In this document: positions 23,901 through 32,036 of the stretch, in pieces
Layout: each line of letters begins with the position of its first letter
Numbering within the stretch: the first letter of the stretch is position 1
Made by a program: the position numbers and the translations under genes
Source: Acanthaster planci
Lineage: Eukaryota > Echinodermata > Asteroidea > Valvatida > Acanthasteridae
Direction: 5' to 3'
NCBI RefSeq assembly: GCF_001949145.1
Contig: NW_019091691.1
Span: 101,855 to 140,045 of the forward strand
DNA length: 38,191 nt
The notes under the pieces: generated by a model
Told to the model about the DNA's origin: nothing
The model's input: only the letters and a program-made list of their open reading frames with translations
Database searches by the model: none

Positions 23901-23968
23901 AGATCCGCCAGCACCTGGATCCACAGGGGATGTTCTTGAATGACTACATGGAGAGGATCCTACCCTAG
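5846..23968 (+). CDS. GULO: L-gulonolactone oxidase, ten coding exons, apparently intact
   Basis: Coding exons are 5846-5938, 13006-13131, 14407-14504, 15819-15909, 16496-16681, 18245-18429, 20532-20681, 21747-21911, 22444-22534 and 23840-23968. They sum to 1314 bases: 437 codons and TAG, against about 440 residues in vertebrates. All nine introns are GT-AG, with phases 0,0,2,0,0,2,2,2,0. The enzyme oxidises L-gulono-1,4-lactone with O2, giving the ascorbate precursor and H2O2; in vertebrates it sits in the ER membrane. An N-terminal FAD-binding domain (about residues 10-180) is followed by a C-terminal ALO-type domain (about 180-435). Seen directly: HSPSDIA with His50, the covalent FAD site in rat GULO; GTHGTG at 122-127; PVEVRF with Glu337 and Arg339, matching the Glu-Arg pair of the aldonolactone oxidase family; HWAK at 392-395. 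A hydrophobic stretch lies at about 243-259. The start ATG has A at -3 and G at +4. There is no frameshift or internal stop. No promoter was recognised. Confidence 0.97.
8339..9741. mobile_element. Foldback element with GGAAC/GTTCC subterminal arrays
   Basis: The 24-base ends (8339-8362 and 9718-9741) are inverted repeats matching at 21 of 24; the left end begins GGGAGCCTCTCAAAAG. Next to both ends, and again near 8985-9045, GGAAC and GTTCC words recur in direct and inverted order every 10-25 bases. No transposase frame is seen. No clear target-site duplication was found. Confidence 0.7.
11116..11540. mobile_element. piggyBac-like MITE with TTAA ends, intron 1
   Basis: TTAA occurs at 11116-11119 and 11537-11540. 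The ends TTAACCCCTTTGTGCCGGG and, reversed, TTAACCCCTTGATGATGGG match at 15 of 19 positions. The ends resemble those of the element at 20927, so they may belong to related families. The middle is hidden by a gap at 11228-11323. Confidence 0.68.
11228..11323. other. Assembly gap, 96 N
   Basis: This is a run of N inside the TTAA element. Apparent open frames across it have no meaning. Confidence 0.99.
12123..12178. repeat. Short hairpin in intron 1
   Basis: GGCAGT (12123-12128) and ACCCTTT (12134-12140) pair with AAAGGGT (12163-12169) and ACTGCC (12173-12178), leaving a small internal loop and a 22-base terminal loop. It may be the remains of a miniature element. Confidence 0.5.
13006..13131 (+). 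CDS. GULO: GULO coding exon 2 (residues 32-73), flavinylation histidine
   Basis: The exon has a T-rich tract and ATCAACAG acceptor and a GAG|GTATAT donor, phase 0 at both ends. It encodes the first part of the FAD domain, with [14 protein letters not shown]. His50 is the residue that binds FAD covalently in rat GULO. The residues just before it are S-G-Q-F, where vertebrates carry glycines. Confidence 0.96.
13132..14406 (+). other. GULO: GULO intron 2
   Basis: It has a GTATAT donor and CTGACAG acceptor. It contains a TACATGTACATGTA word at 13291 and a foldback MITE at 13959-14240. Nothing else was recognised. Confidence 0.85.
13959..14240. mobile_element. 282 bp foldback MITE, intron 2
   Basis: The outer ends CAAAGATCATATAGCGCCG (13959-13977) and its inverse (14222-14240) differ at one of 19 positions. 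An inner pair, 14031-14060 and 14152-14181, is perfectly inverted over 30 bases. The two arms are alignable almost throughout, around a loop of about 90 bases. It is GC-richer than its surroundings and has no open frame of note. Confidence 0.85.
14407..14504 (+). CDS. GULO: GULO coding exon 3 (residues 74-105)
   Basis: It starts after CTGACAG with [13 protein letters not shown], matching the vertebrate VDKEK..VTVEAG segment, and ends with LS plus two bases of the Asn106 codon. The donor is GTGAGT. The phase 2 junction restores LSNLG, which is conserved in the family. Confidence 0.95.
14799..14948. repeat. Inverted repeat, GCGGTGTCCCC ends
   Basis: GCCATTACTGCGGTGTCCCC at 14799-14818 is inverted at 14929-14948 with 17 of 20 matches and a 110-base spacer. 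It could be a small MITE in intron 3. Confidence 0.6.
15116..15178. repeat. Stem-loop, GGGGACCCT arms
   Basis: CAATCGGGGACCCT at 15116-15129 pairs with AGGGTCCCCAATTG at 15165-15178, one mismatch in 14. A third related word, CAATCAGGGACC, lies in the loop, and another GGGGACCCCC is near 15027. Confidence 0.5.
15819..15909 (+). CDS. GULO: GULO coding exon 4 (residues 106-136), GTHGTG motif
   Basis: It begins with the last base of Asn106 and encodes a stretch ending [16 protein letters not shown] at 122-127 corresponds to GTHNTG of vertebrates in the FAD-binding fold. The donor is CAG|GTAGGA. The last 17 bases of this exon and the start of intron 4 have an inverted copy in intron 5. Confidence 0.96.
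15893..15971 (+). repeat. Exon 4/intron 4 boundary segment, arm of an inverted repeat
   Basis: This 79-base segment, spanning the exon 4 splice donor, matches the reverse complement of 17844-17922 at 73 of 79 positions with no gaps. In the GULO pre-mRNA the two arms can pair with exon 5 in the loop. Confidence 0.9.
15910..16495 (+). other. GULO: GULO intron 4
   Basis: It has a GTAGGA donor and TCTCTGTAG acceptor. Its first 62 bases are part of the inverted repeat described at 15893-15971. Nothing else was recognised. Confidence 0.85.
16496..16681 (+). CDS. GULO: GULO coding exon 5 (residues 137-198)
   Basis: It is the longest coding exon, phase 0 at both ends. It encodes the end of the FAD domain, with [19 protein letters not shown] matching the vertebrate LGCLGVILTVTLQC segment. 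The donor is GAG|GTACAT. Skipping it would keep the frame but remove 62 residues. Confidence 0.96.
17558..17950 (+). repeat. Minisatellite with 137-base higher-order unit
   Basis: The word CCTCATGTGGT(A/G)C starts monomers at 17558, 17608, 17651, 17695, 17745, 17789 and 17832, and a related one near 17923. Spacings of 50, 43, 44, 50, 44 and 43 show a three-monomer unit of 137 bases repeated twice (17558-17694 and 17695-17831), differing at about four positions. The next monomer is broken by a 79-base inverted copy of the exon 4 donor. Confidence 0.92.
17844..17922 (-). repeat. Inverted copy of GULO exon 4 end and donor
   Basis: Read on the minus strand, this is the last 17 bases of exon 4 plus the first 62 of intron 4, with six substitutions and no gaps relative to 15893-15971. 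It sits within a minisatellite monomer, so it was inserted or copied there after the array formed, or was captured during slippage. Confidence 0.9.
18245..18429 (+). CDS. GULO: GULO coding exon 6 (residues 199-259)
   Basis: It begins [17 protein letters not shown], matching VLDNLDSHLKKSEYFRF of vertebrates, and includes the hydrophobic stretch near residues 243-259. Two GT donors compete (18425 and 18430). Only the second, GAG|GTGAGA, keeps the frame and restores W-V-S-S-F-L-P-R-L, so it was chosen. Confidence 0.95.
18430..20531 (+). other. GULO: GULO intron 6
   Basis: It has a GTGAGA donor and TTGTCTCCAG acceptor. It carries one ambiguous base at 18669 and a possible decayed tRNA-like segment near 19029-19075. 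Nothing else was recognised over 2.1 kb. Confidence 0.8.
19029..19075 (+). repeat. Possible decayed tRNA-derived SINE head
   Basis: TGACCTTGTAG resembles a worn pol III A box, and GGCTTCAAATCC about 25 bases on is one mismatch from a B box. The spacing is roughly right, but no cloverleaf forms and the body is not recognised. Confidence 0.22.
20532..20681 (+). CDS. GULO: GULO coding exon 7 (residues 260-309)
   Basis: It completes Ser260 and reads [17 protein letters not shown], followed by [20 protein letters not shown]. This aligns with the vertebrate YLPRLVGWINRFFF and FKQHVQDWAIP segments. It ends with two bases of Arg310 before GTTAGC. Confidence 0.95.
20682..21746 (+). other. GULO: GULO intron 7
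   Basis: More than half of it is a TTAA-bounded transposable element (20927-21519). The acceptor is TCCTCCCTGCAG. Confidence 0.85.
20927..21519 (+). mobile_element. piggyBac-like MITE, copy A, intron 7
   Basis: It is bounded by TTAA at 20927-20930 and 21516-21519. The inner ends TTAACTACTTGCTGCCGGG and, reversed, TTAACCACTCCCTGACGGG match at 15 of 19 positions. A TTAA target site with such ends is the hallmark of piggyBac-type elements. No transposase is encoded. An inverted, diverged copy lies at 23216-23798; the two share a perfect 33-base block (20980-21012 with 23714-23746). Confidence 0.72.
21747..21911 (+). CDS. GULO: GULO coding exon 8 (residues 310-364), Glu-Arg pair
   Basis: It completes Arg310 and carries PVEVRF (Glu337, Arg339) followed by KGDDIMLSP and CYINIILY, all conserved in vertebrate GULO. 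The Glu-Arg pair is important for catalysis in plant galactonolactone dehydrogenase; its role here is by analogy. The donor is CAG|GTGAGT, phase 2. Confidence 0.96.
21912..22443 (+). other. GULO: GULO intron 8
   Basis: It is the shortest intron at 532 bases, with a GTGAGT donor and CCCATTGTAG acceptor. No repeat or other feature was recognised in it. Confidence 0.85.
22444..22534 (+). CDS. GULO: GULO coding exon 9 (residues 365-395), HWAK motif
   Basis: It completes Arg365, reads [19 protein letters not shown], and ends exactly on GGRPHWAK. The HWAK motif is conserved in the aldonolactone oxidoreductase family near the substrate and flavin. The donor is AAG|GTAAGC, phase 0. Confidence 0.96.
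22535..23839 (+). other. GULO: GULO intron 9
   Basis: The first half has no recognised feature. 23216-23798 is the inverted piggyBac-like copy. The acceptor tract contains a run of 12 C (23824-23835) directly before ACAG. Confidence 0.85.
23216..23798 (-). mobile_element. piggyBac-like MITE, copy B, inverted, intron 9
   Basis: Read on the minus strand, it starts at TTAA (23795-23798) with TTAACCACATGCTGCTGGG and aligns with copy A nearly to its end; the last bases have decayed or been lost near 23216-23225. In both copies the same frame stays open over about 70 codons (PGGNPL, FQNK, LLLQGP recur), but no transposase motif is visible. Confidence 0.7.
23840..23968 (+). CDS. GULO: GULO coding exon 10 (residues 396-437) and stop
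   Basis: It encodes the C-terminus with [20 protein letters not shown] and ends MERILP before TAG at 23966-23968. The vertebrate counterpart reads [20 protein letters not shown], so the end is complete. It follows a CCCCACAG acceptor. Confidence 0.96.
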   Translation, partial: AHKLTGAELKVAYPEFEAFCKIRQHLDPQGMFLNDYMERILP

Positions 23969-26282
23969 GTCAAAGGTCAGACATCACCCAGCAACGTCAA
24001 CCTGGCGAAGAGTTCCCCCTCTGCATTATTTGCAGAGAGACCAAAAATGACAAATATATCCTTGTTTTGATGATCACTTTATGAATATATATATATATTT
24101 AGACTATAGAAGAATATTTAGGCTTTTCTTGCTTTGAACACCTTATTTGCACACATGCTTTGGTCTAGCATAATCTTGTTTATTGTGTAGCTGGTATGAA
24201 GAAGTGAAATACACTGTAACTTCACATTTGTAATGCAGTCGTGCCAGATGAAAACATAATGCACAAAGTTTACAAACTGAAGCGTAATCTGGCAGCTGAT
24301 TTCACCAACTGTGGCGTAACTTCGCACCAAGGAATTTAGCCAATCACCACAAATTTGTGCCATAAAGGCAATATTTTACTTGTGGTTAATTTCTCAAAAA
24401 GTTACTCATTTGGGCAATGTTTCTATTTACGTTAAATTTCTTGAACGAGGACAATCACTGCATTTACGACAGCAGTTTCCTTACAATATGACAGTAGTCA
24501 CTCCACTCGCCATTTTGGAGGTTTTGTCTTTTCTCCATTGGAACCAGGCAGAAAATCTCAAATTTCTCTCACAGCCAAACAAGTTTTCATTACTTCCCTA
24601 AAAAACAATGTTGTCCATTCTTGTATAAAACTTGTTAAGTTGAGCAATAATGAACCCTTAATAACTAAACATGATTGTTTGTTAAATTGTTCATGTCCTC
24701 CTTGTTCAATGTAACTTACGGTACATAAACTGATTCGTAATTTACACCAAAATTCATTGTCAGGTCACAGACTCAAGCACTGCGCCACTTGCGTGAAATG
24801 CTTCAAAAATTGTCACACAGCTTTAACAAAATGTGGTGTAGTGTGAAATTATGCCCTTGTGTAAATTTGTGTGAAATCAGCTGCATGTCTGAAGTGAATA
24901 TTGAATAGAAAGTACATGTACTTGAAACGGCCATCAAAAATACATAAAAGACACCCGGCACAAAACAAAACTTCATCAAATGCCAGGAAACTGTACTCAT
25001 GCATTGCGCGTGAATGGCAGGGTGGTCTACAGAAAGAAGCATAACTGGTTCTTGCCAGTCAATATATTTTACAGTGTGTCCCCCGAAAGAAAATAGTACT
25101 CACCAGAGATTCACCTTGATAAAACCAAGCAATCAAAAGTGAGTTTCTGCCATTTTCTGGTCCAGTTGCTGGACCCAATCAAAATAACAGTAAGTGCATT
25201 TTATCGTGATATGTTATGAAAGTGTTACACCGTGGAACGCTCGGAGGAGTAACCTTGTTTTTTTTAGAAAGTGACTCAATTCAATCATGAGCATTTAAGT
25301 GGGTCATTTTACACTGGGACGCATTGTTTATTTATATCCGTTCATCCGAAAGCACATCAAGCGTCGATTACTGGATGAAGTGCTAATAAGAAGGCAATGA
25401 AGAAATGTTCAGTTTTAGAGGTTGAAGGAAAACCCAGGATGAATATTCCAGGGCAAACCCTCAGAGTCAGGCAGGGACTGAAAACCCCAATCCACATGCT
25501 GACCCATGGGATTCGAAGCTGGTTTGCAGAGGTGGAAGGTGAGGAAAGAGCCACTTCACCAACCTGACTCCCATTGTATTAACGTATTTACAATATATCT
25601 TTCTGTTAGGGAATCGCATTTTGCCAGGGTAATTGCATTCCGAGCCTTTCGGGTACGTGTACATTCCAGTTTTAGTGCTGAAATACACACAGAGTAACAT
25701 TCTTGCCTTGAGGGAGGGAGAGAGGAAGCAGGTCTTGGAGAGGGTATACAGCGAACCGAGCTTGAGCTCATTAATTGTTTCCCAGTGGAGTGAACATGAT
25801 CAGGCCATCTGTATACGCAGGCACGGCTGACGGGTTAAAACATCAAGTGTGCTTCAACTCATCTCTGGCTAGCTGATATCCAAACCAGAGCGGTTTCTAG
25901 AGGGCATCGCGACATGAATGCCTCTATTGTTGAACCAAAAAGAGCGATTATCCATCAGTGCATACGGACAGTTACTGTGAGGTAGCTGCACGCTGTGCTT
26001 TGCACATAATAAATAGCTATTTGGGTTCCATAGTCTGAACTTGGCATCTCGCTTCTCTGTATGCCGTTGTGATCTGAACACTCACCTCCCCGTTTGCTTT
26101 ATGGATGCGCTCACAGTCTGAGATGTCTGTGAAGAATCAATATCTGTGTGTTGAATTGAACTTGGCTGCTGTGCGCAGCATGTCGTGGTATCGGGCGTAC
26201 CCAGGAGTACATGAAAACTATGAAGTTACAGTGAGAAATATTGCACGTATAATTCTTGGGCATCAGCATTTGTGATATTTGT
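23969..26282 (+). other. GULO 3' flank, poly(A) site not identified
   Basis: No AATAAA lies in the first 600 bases after the stop; only variants such as CATAAA (about 24360) and an AT run at 24084-24098 are seen, so the 3' UTR end is unknown. GCAGCTGATTTCAC (about 24292-24305) has an inverted copy near 24873-24886. A tRNA-like SINE relic lies at 25505-25565. No gene was recognised. Confidence 0.6.
25505..25565 (-). repeat. tRNA-derived SINE head, minus strand
   Basis: On the minus strand TGGTGAAGTGG (25551-25561) is a perfect match to the pol III A-box pattern. GCTTCGAATCC (25509-25519) is one change from a B box, 31 bases downstream as in tRNA genes. The arms do not pair well, so this is not a working tRNA. 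A SINE body may extend to about 25350. Confidence 0.5.
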
Positions 26283-26893
26283 NNNNNNNNNNNNNNNNNN
26301 NNNNNNNNNNNNNNNNNNNNNNNNNNNNNNNNNNNNNNNNNNNNNNNNNNNNNNNNNNNNNNNNNNNNNNNNNNNNNNNNNNNNNNNNNNNNNNNNNNNN
26401 NNNNNNNNNNNNNNNNNNNNNNNNNNNNNNNNNNNNNNNNNNNNNNNNNNNNNNNNNNNNNNNNNNNNNNNNNNNNNNNNNNNNNNNNNNNNNNNNNNNN
26501 NNNNNNNNNNNNNNNNNNNNNNNNNNNNNNNNNNNNNNNNNNNNNNNNNNNNNNNNNNNNNNNNNNNNNNNNNNNNNNNNNNNNNNNNNNNNNNNNNNNN
26601 NNNNNNNNNNNNNNNNNNNNNNNNNNNNNNNNNNNNNNNNNNNNNNNNNNNNNNNNNNNNNNNNNNNNNNNNNNNNNNNNNNNNNNNNNNNNNNNNNNNN
26701 NNNNNNNNNNNNNNNNNNNNNNNNNNNNNNNNNNNNNNNNNNNNNNNNNNNNNNNNNNNNNNNNNNNNNNNNNNNNNNNNNNNNNNNNNNNNNNNNNNNN
26801 NNNNNNNNNNNNNNNNNNNNNNNNNNNNNNNNNNNNNNNNNNNNNNNNNNNNNNNNNNNNNNNNNNNNNNNNNNNNNNNNNNNNNNNNNNNNN
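26283..26893. other. Assembly gap, 611 N
   Basis: Unsequenced run. Long open frames reported across it would be artefacts. Confidence 0.99.
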
Positions 26894-28394
26894 TATGGAT
26901 ATTTGGTACTACATATGGCCGCTGTATCTTGCCTTTTCACATTTGCCTTTCTTTCTTTTTGCTTTTTGAAGAGAGTATTCCTCAGAGGGTATAGCAGTTC
27001 TAGTTTTTTTACTTATTTAATTTTCCAAACTTTGATACAGATATATGATATTTATAGTTCTCGCATTAAAAATGAGTGGCTGTAAATTTACTGTAGGACA
27101 TGCAAACAGTTGATTGTTCACCAGAGTCTAAAGGTTGTTCCTTTCTTCCCTTTGTTGCCATTGGAGACAATTTCTATTTTCTTTTAATTCAGGAAACTTG
27201 ACTCTAGATAGATAGAATGTGTATAGTCAATGCCCTGAGAAATAATATACATGTACATGTATATGTTCACTGCACAGATAAAATGTTACGTCAGGATTTA
27301 GTATTTCTTAGTGTGAAATCAAAGTGCTGAATTATTTTTTATACAGTAGCTGAAAAATTTACCAAAGATAGTCATGCATAGTTTTTTCAATCACAACTAG
27401 TCACTTAGCAGCGAGTGAATTAATGAGATTCATCTGCCACTCTTGTATTGTCTCTTAAGAACTGTTGTCCTGTTTTGAAGCAACAAAGGCATAGACAGAT
27501 GCTCCAACCGTTCACTATGCTTTTGATTTATTATGCATACATGTATGTTATGCCAAGCCGAACGGGGTAGATAGCCAGCCAGGGATATTTCCACTTTTGA
27601 CGGGCCGCTGCGTCACTCCTACTCTTTTGGCATATTGTGATACATAGTTCTGGCTGTATTTTTGTTTGGCAGTAAAATGAGCTCCATCTTTATCCATACC
27701 TCCCTACTTGTGCTGTCTTTTTCACCCTCACATACCATGAAATGGGCGTGGTCTGTCAAGCATTGTGTTTGCCTGGCATAGGGCAGGGCACAATGCTTTA
27801 CTTTAAGGCTGCACATTTGGAGTTTGCAACGATACATTATTGCATTGGTAGAAGTACAGATCAGAACATGAATAGGATACCTGTACTGCCCTCCTTTTTT
27901 GCTCAACCAATTAAATTGTTCCCACAGAACACTTCAATCAGTGTTTTTTTTTTAAGCTCCATATTCTTTACCCCTTAAAAGCACGCCATGCCATGAAAAC
28001 AGTCCTTTGCAGGCTGCTAGAAGAGACTTTGTAATTGGTCAGAATGTGAAACGTGCATGATGTAATGGTCTGCTCAAATATGGTAATACTCTTGACTGAT
28101 AGACATATACTTTGACAAACAACTTCTTCATCTTATCAGGAACCATGGATTATAATGAACCTCAATGGTAGCTCCTCAGGACAATCGGCCAGGAAACAGG
28201 CAATATTTCTTGCCTTGGAGATCATGTAGTTGAACAACTTAACTGGGTTTTAAGCTTGTAACTTTATTTCAATATTTGGCATTCTTTTTCCTTACTTCGT
28301 AAAGGCAGTTTTGGGGGTGATGGGTTAGTCGTTATTTATGCAGTTTATATCCTGTGCGGTCACCGGATCACAACCAAATGTTTAAATGGCTCAT
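26894..28394. other. Noncoding DNA without recognised features
   Basis: A/T-rich sequence with one TACATGTACATGTA word at 27248-27261. No supported exon, RNA or repeat boundary was seen. Confidence 0.5.
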
Positions 28395-28825
28395 GCAATG
28401 CAATTTTTTAATGCAACCCTTAGAATGCACCTTTATATCTCCATTAAGCTTGTATGAATTTTTTTCATTTCTTTTTTTATAGGGTATCTGGGTGCCTTTT
28501 GTTTTATTTATTTAGTTTTTTTGGGGCTAATGAGTATCTCTATATTCATGGGAAAAAAAGTTGCTACCCCAGGAAGAAGACCTTAATGTTTTGTTCACCA
28601 AAGTATGCTAGAATTGTTCATACTATGCTGACTTGCATTTACTGCATTTTGGTATATCATTACTAATGCTATGTAACTGCATAGTAATAAACCAGTGAGC
28701 AATGCTATGCTTTCTCAAAAATGTTTCCAATAAGCCAAGTGGCAACAAGTGCCCCCTGTTGTCCGGCAAGTTTGGACAATTTTAAATGTTTGAAAGAGGA
28801 TACTTTTCAATATTTTCAGTTCAAA
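28395..28825 (+). repeat. Diverged direct duplication, copy 1
   Basis: It aligns with 31115-31585 in the same orientation: TGCACCTTT, GCTAATGAGTATCTCTATAT, the CCAAGTGGCAACAAGTGCCC area, TTGTCC and ACTTTTCAAT recur in the same order. Substitutions and indels are frequent. Family unknown. Confidence 0.65.
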
Positions 28826-29625
28826 AGGATAGTATAGTGCTTTTCGTACATAGATGCAGAGTGTAAAGATGCACGGAAAGGGTGTCTAAAATGCATTGCT
28901 TGGGCCTTTATGGTTGTAGTCGTAGTCACTCGGACTACGTCTGCTGCAAAGCTAAATTATGAAGGGAAACAGGGAATTTTGTAAATCATTATATTGGATG
29001 GGCCACTATATTAAGCCATGCGTATAGCTTAGTTTTGCAATCGGATTGTTACCCCACGAAGGATACGGATCAGTATTTGGCATTAAATTATGGTTTCCTT
29101 TTATTTTGAACACTTGTTTCTTTTGTTCAATCATTTACGTATTCATTTCACAATTGGGGCCTTCTTCGCATGTTCTTGTTTTGTTTTGAGTTGTTTTGTT
29201 TTGGTCATTCTGTATTCACATCCGTTTGATGCATTTCACGCAATACAAATTGCTGTGAATACGTTGGAACTTACTGCGCATACGGACTCGAGGGGCAGTG
29301 GAGGCGCGCAAATTGGAAAGGTGCCTCAACCCTAACCTCCTATAGGGTGTATGTAAAATCAAACTGAAATTAAAGGATTTGGGACTGTTGGAGGGGGTAC
29401 CCCCCAACAAGTCCAATCCCTGTACGCACTCTAGCCCATTGTTACTTATCACATCCCCCAGATGTCCGGAAAAGAATTCCTTAGATTCCAGTGTAACAAT
29501 AACCAACACAAAGGCGGGAGGGGGGGGTTCTCTCTGTCCCATAGTTTATTATGTTGGGTTTTATAGTCCTTTTTCCTGTGATGTCACAATCGTGCTGGAC
29601 CGCGATGTGTTGTGATGGTAACCTA
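28826..29625. other. Noncoding DNA without recognised features
   Basis: A minus-strand frame of 108 codons runs here (29216-29542), but it has no splice signals or motif I can support. Nothing else was recognised. Confidence 0.4.
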
Positions 29626-29757
29626 CTCACAGACAAACTTGTCGAGCATGCAGCGTTCGCAGGTGCGCTTGTACATGCTGCCCGTACGATTATGTGCAAT
29701 CACCATGGCCACGGTGGTGCACATGTGGTGGTATTGTTTACATTTAGCGCAATCCAG
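29626..29757 (-). pseudogene. Cys/His-rich coding-like fragment, PHD-finger-like spacing
   Basis: On the minus strand 44 codons are open, starting after TGA (29758-29760) and ending before TAG (29623-29625). The peptide starts LDCAKCKQYHHMC and later has YKRTCERC. C-x2-C, His-x2-C and a later C-x2-C resemble the second half of a PHD finger. A GTGAGTAGG donor-like site overlaps its end. It lies in the same frame as the fragment at 29794-29931, with three stops between. It could be a decayed transposon gene or exon; no family was identified. Confidence 0.3.
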
Positions 29758-29793
29758 TCACGCGGGTGAAAAAGGCTATAGGCGGCTGGGGTT

Positions 29794-29931
29794 TTATTTT
29801 ACCAGAGGATCATTGATGTGCTCTGGTACAGTGCAAATAATTAGCCCAACGACTTTAACAGCGAAGTCCGTGTTCAGGCCCTCAGGCACATGAGGTAGCA
29901 GATTTTTGACCCACTTTTGGAGGTTACCACA
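29794..29931 (-). pseudogene. Exon-like 45-codon fragment, minus strand
   Basis: A T-rich tract ending ATTTCATTCAG on the minus strand is followed by an open frame of 45 codons and TAA. It includes LQKWVKNLLPHVPEGLNTDF and GLIICTVPEHIND. It also has a possible GTAAAA donor just before the stop. Protein-like composition and a good acceptor suggest a true or former exon. I do not recognise the product. Confidence 0.35.
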
Positions 29932-31114
29932 CTGAATGAAATAAAAAAAAGTGATACGTATTGTTGCGTAATCCAGACCTTGTACTTGTGATCCTGCCTC
30001 ATTTCACAAAACAATCCGCACATCTAACTGCATGCTCTGGCGCATGGCCGTTGACACCGAAGACTGGTTCCCGTCCTGTTCCACTTGGGGGGTGGCATGA
30101 CCGCCACATGCATGTTCACGAGGAATTATTGTGACACAAGCAGATGCTCAGATTGGTCAGCTACAGTCTTTATAAGTTAGAATGAAATATTTTCAACCCC
30201 CAAAATCATGTAGAGGAGTAAACTGTAACAAAAATTAAAAAAAAATAAAATAGAGCAGTCTTGTTTCAGACTCCAGAGCCAGGGATAGATTTGGAGTACA
30301 CAATCACTCCGTTCACACAAAGATGAAAAGTGAGTCACAAATTTAAAGACTATTTTGTCTGCCGTGTCGCTCTGTCGCCCTTTTTACACAGAAAGTTTTG
30401 GATCATAATCCTTGTGCCACCCAGTATTGCGAGTTTCAAATCTTCTCTGATACGGTGCTTTTCTTCTCTCAGGGTTTTAAAGACTGATTTGTTTAATTGC
30501 TCGGGGTGGTCAAAAAGTAGTAGGCCTTTTAGCTTATGTTAATGCAGATTTTCATATTGCTCATGAGCAAGACGTTTTTTGTCTGAAGGGAAAACAATGT
30601 CACAACTTTTCTGCTCTAACATTTGCCAGAGTGTAAAGAGCTCCATATAAAGACGCTGCTTCATAACGGTTTGAAAATTTCTGAGTGTTACGTAAATGTT
30701 TCAATAGTTTCCATGTTACTTTTATAGGTCCTGTACATGTAGGTACATGTAAATGTTAAAAGGAAAATTAGTGATGTCCCTTTGTGGAATTCCTTCTGCT
30801 ATAGCGCCAGAGTTTTGGATATTTTGCTTTTGTATAATTTGCTCACTGTTGTGATTGGTGACATCAGTGTTCAAGTTTTCTCATAAGATTCTTACTGATA
30901 AAATTGTGAGTTTCACTGAGACAGAAAACCCCCAAATCAAATATAAATTGAACAATGTGTTTCTGAAATGACAGAGCATGGCATCATATTCCAACAGTGT
31001 GCGAACCTGACCCTAAAAATATTTTTGGTCATCTAACGGTGCACTGTTTGGATAACTAAAAGTGTTGAGGGGGTCCGCCTCCCCTTCCCCACGTGGGCTC
31101 TTTTAGGTTTTGAA
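29932..31114. other. Mostly noncoding DNA
   Basis: About 30000-30130 holds another protein-like minus-strand frame (with HATPQVEQDGNQSSVSTAM), which may belong with the fragments just below it. The rest, to 31114, shows nothing I can support. Confidence 0.35.
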
Positions 31115-31585
31115 GAGTTTTAATACAAATCACCAAAACGCACCTTTGTGTCTCAGTTAACCTTATATTGAATTTTTGTTTCCCTTTTTTCAAAAGGTGT
31201 TTTACTACTCTTGGTTTTCATGCTAATAAGTATTTCCATATTCATGAGCAAAACTGTGGTGTCATCCTAGGAAAAGTCAATATTAGATTTGTGTTTATAC
31301 CAAAAAAATCTTTCTTTTTTGTACATCTTGCTGGACTAAAATCTCTTCTTTGCTGATTTTCTTAGTTATAGTATAGCAAGGGGCAAGCGCCAATCCATTT
31401 CGAAGAAAAGGTTTCAGTAACTTTATTCTGGGTTCACAATTTGAACAGAAATACCTATTCACCGAACTATGTCTTTCCTTGACCACATCATACCAACAGT
31501 GCCCTCAGTTGTCCTGGAAAGCATGGACGATTTTAACTGTTTAAAGTCAGTACACTTTTCAATGCATTTAACGAAATAAAATGTT
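31115..31585 (+). repeat. Diverged direct duplication, copy 2
   Basis: It aligns with 28395-28825 in the same orientation and starts about 2.7 kb away. Shared words are CGCACCTTT, GCTAATAAGTATTTCCATAT, AGTGCCCTCAGTTGTCC and ACTTTTCAATGCATT. Confidence 0.65.
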
Positions 31586-31743
31586 AACTATTGTAATACC
31601 TTGAAGAAGATTACGAAGTTGCAGAAGAAAAACAATCACAAAAAATTCATTGCCAGGTAACTTTAAGTACGTTAGATATTACATTAAATAGTCCGCCGCC
31701 ACAATTTACACATTCAAAAACTGTCCATAATTAAATAGATAAT

Positions 31744-32001
31744 TTAAACATGTCTTGTGACAGTGACCAGTAGTGCCCATTCATTGTTTTCCAGTTCGAC
31801 ATGGCAAGTAACCTGACTTGTAGGCTTCTTTCTGCTTGTCAAATTCACTAAAGAAATCGTCGTATTGTTATGTAACTTGGGAGGTTGCGGCCAGCTACAC
31901 CAGGATTCCTTTTTGTTATTCACTCGCACTGGGCTCGTATCCTTTTGTCGTTTGGTCCTTACCTCAGTGTACATGTGAAATGTTAGAAATGTACCAGGCA
32001 T
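31744..32001 (-). other. Possible coding segment, 85 codons, minus strand
   Basis: It is an ATG-led open frame (MPGTFLTFHMYTEV...) ending VTVTRHV and stop, just downstream of the exon candidate at 32037-32188. An internal GAG|GTAAGG donor-like site lies near its beginning. Its codons look mixed and no domain is recognised. It could be a last exon read in another frame, or chance. Confidence 0.25.
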
Positions 32002-32036
32002 TCCGGGAGATGGGAGGATAGAAAACTCGCACCCAC

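Noticed and set aside
26256-27085. Open frames of 220-270 codons
   Set aside because: They are made almost entirely of N from the assembly gap.
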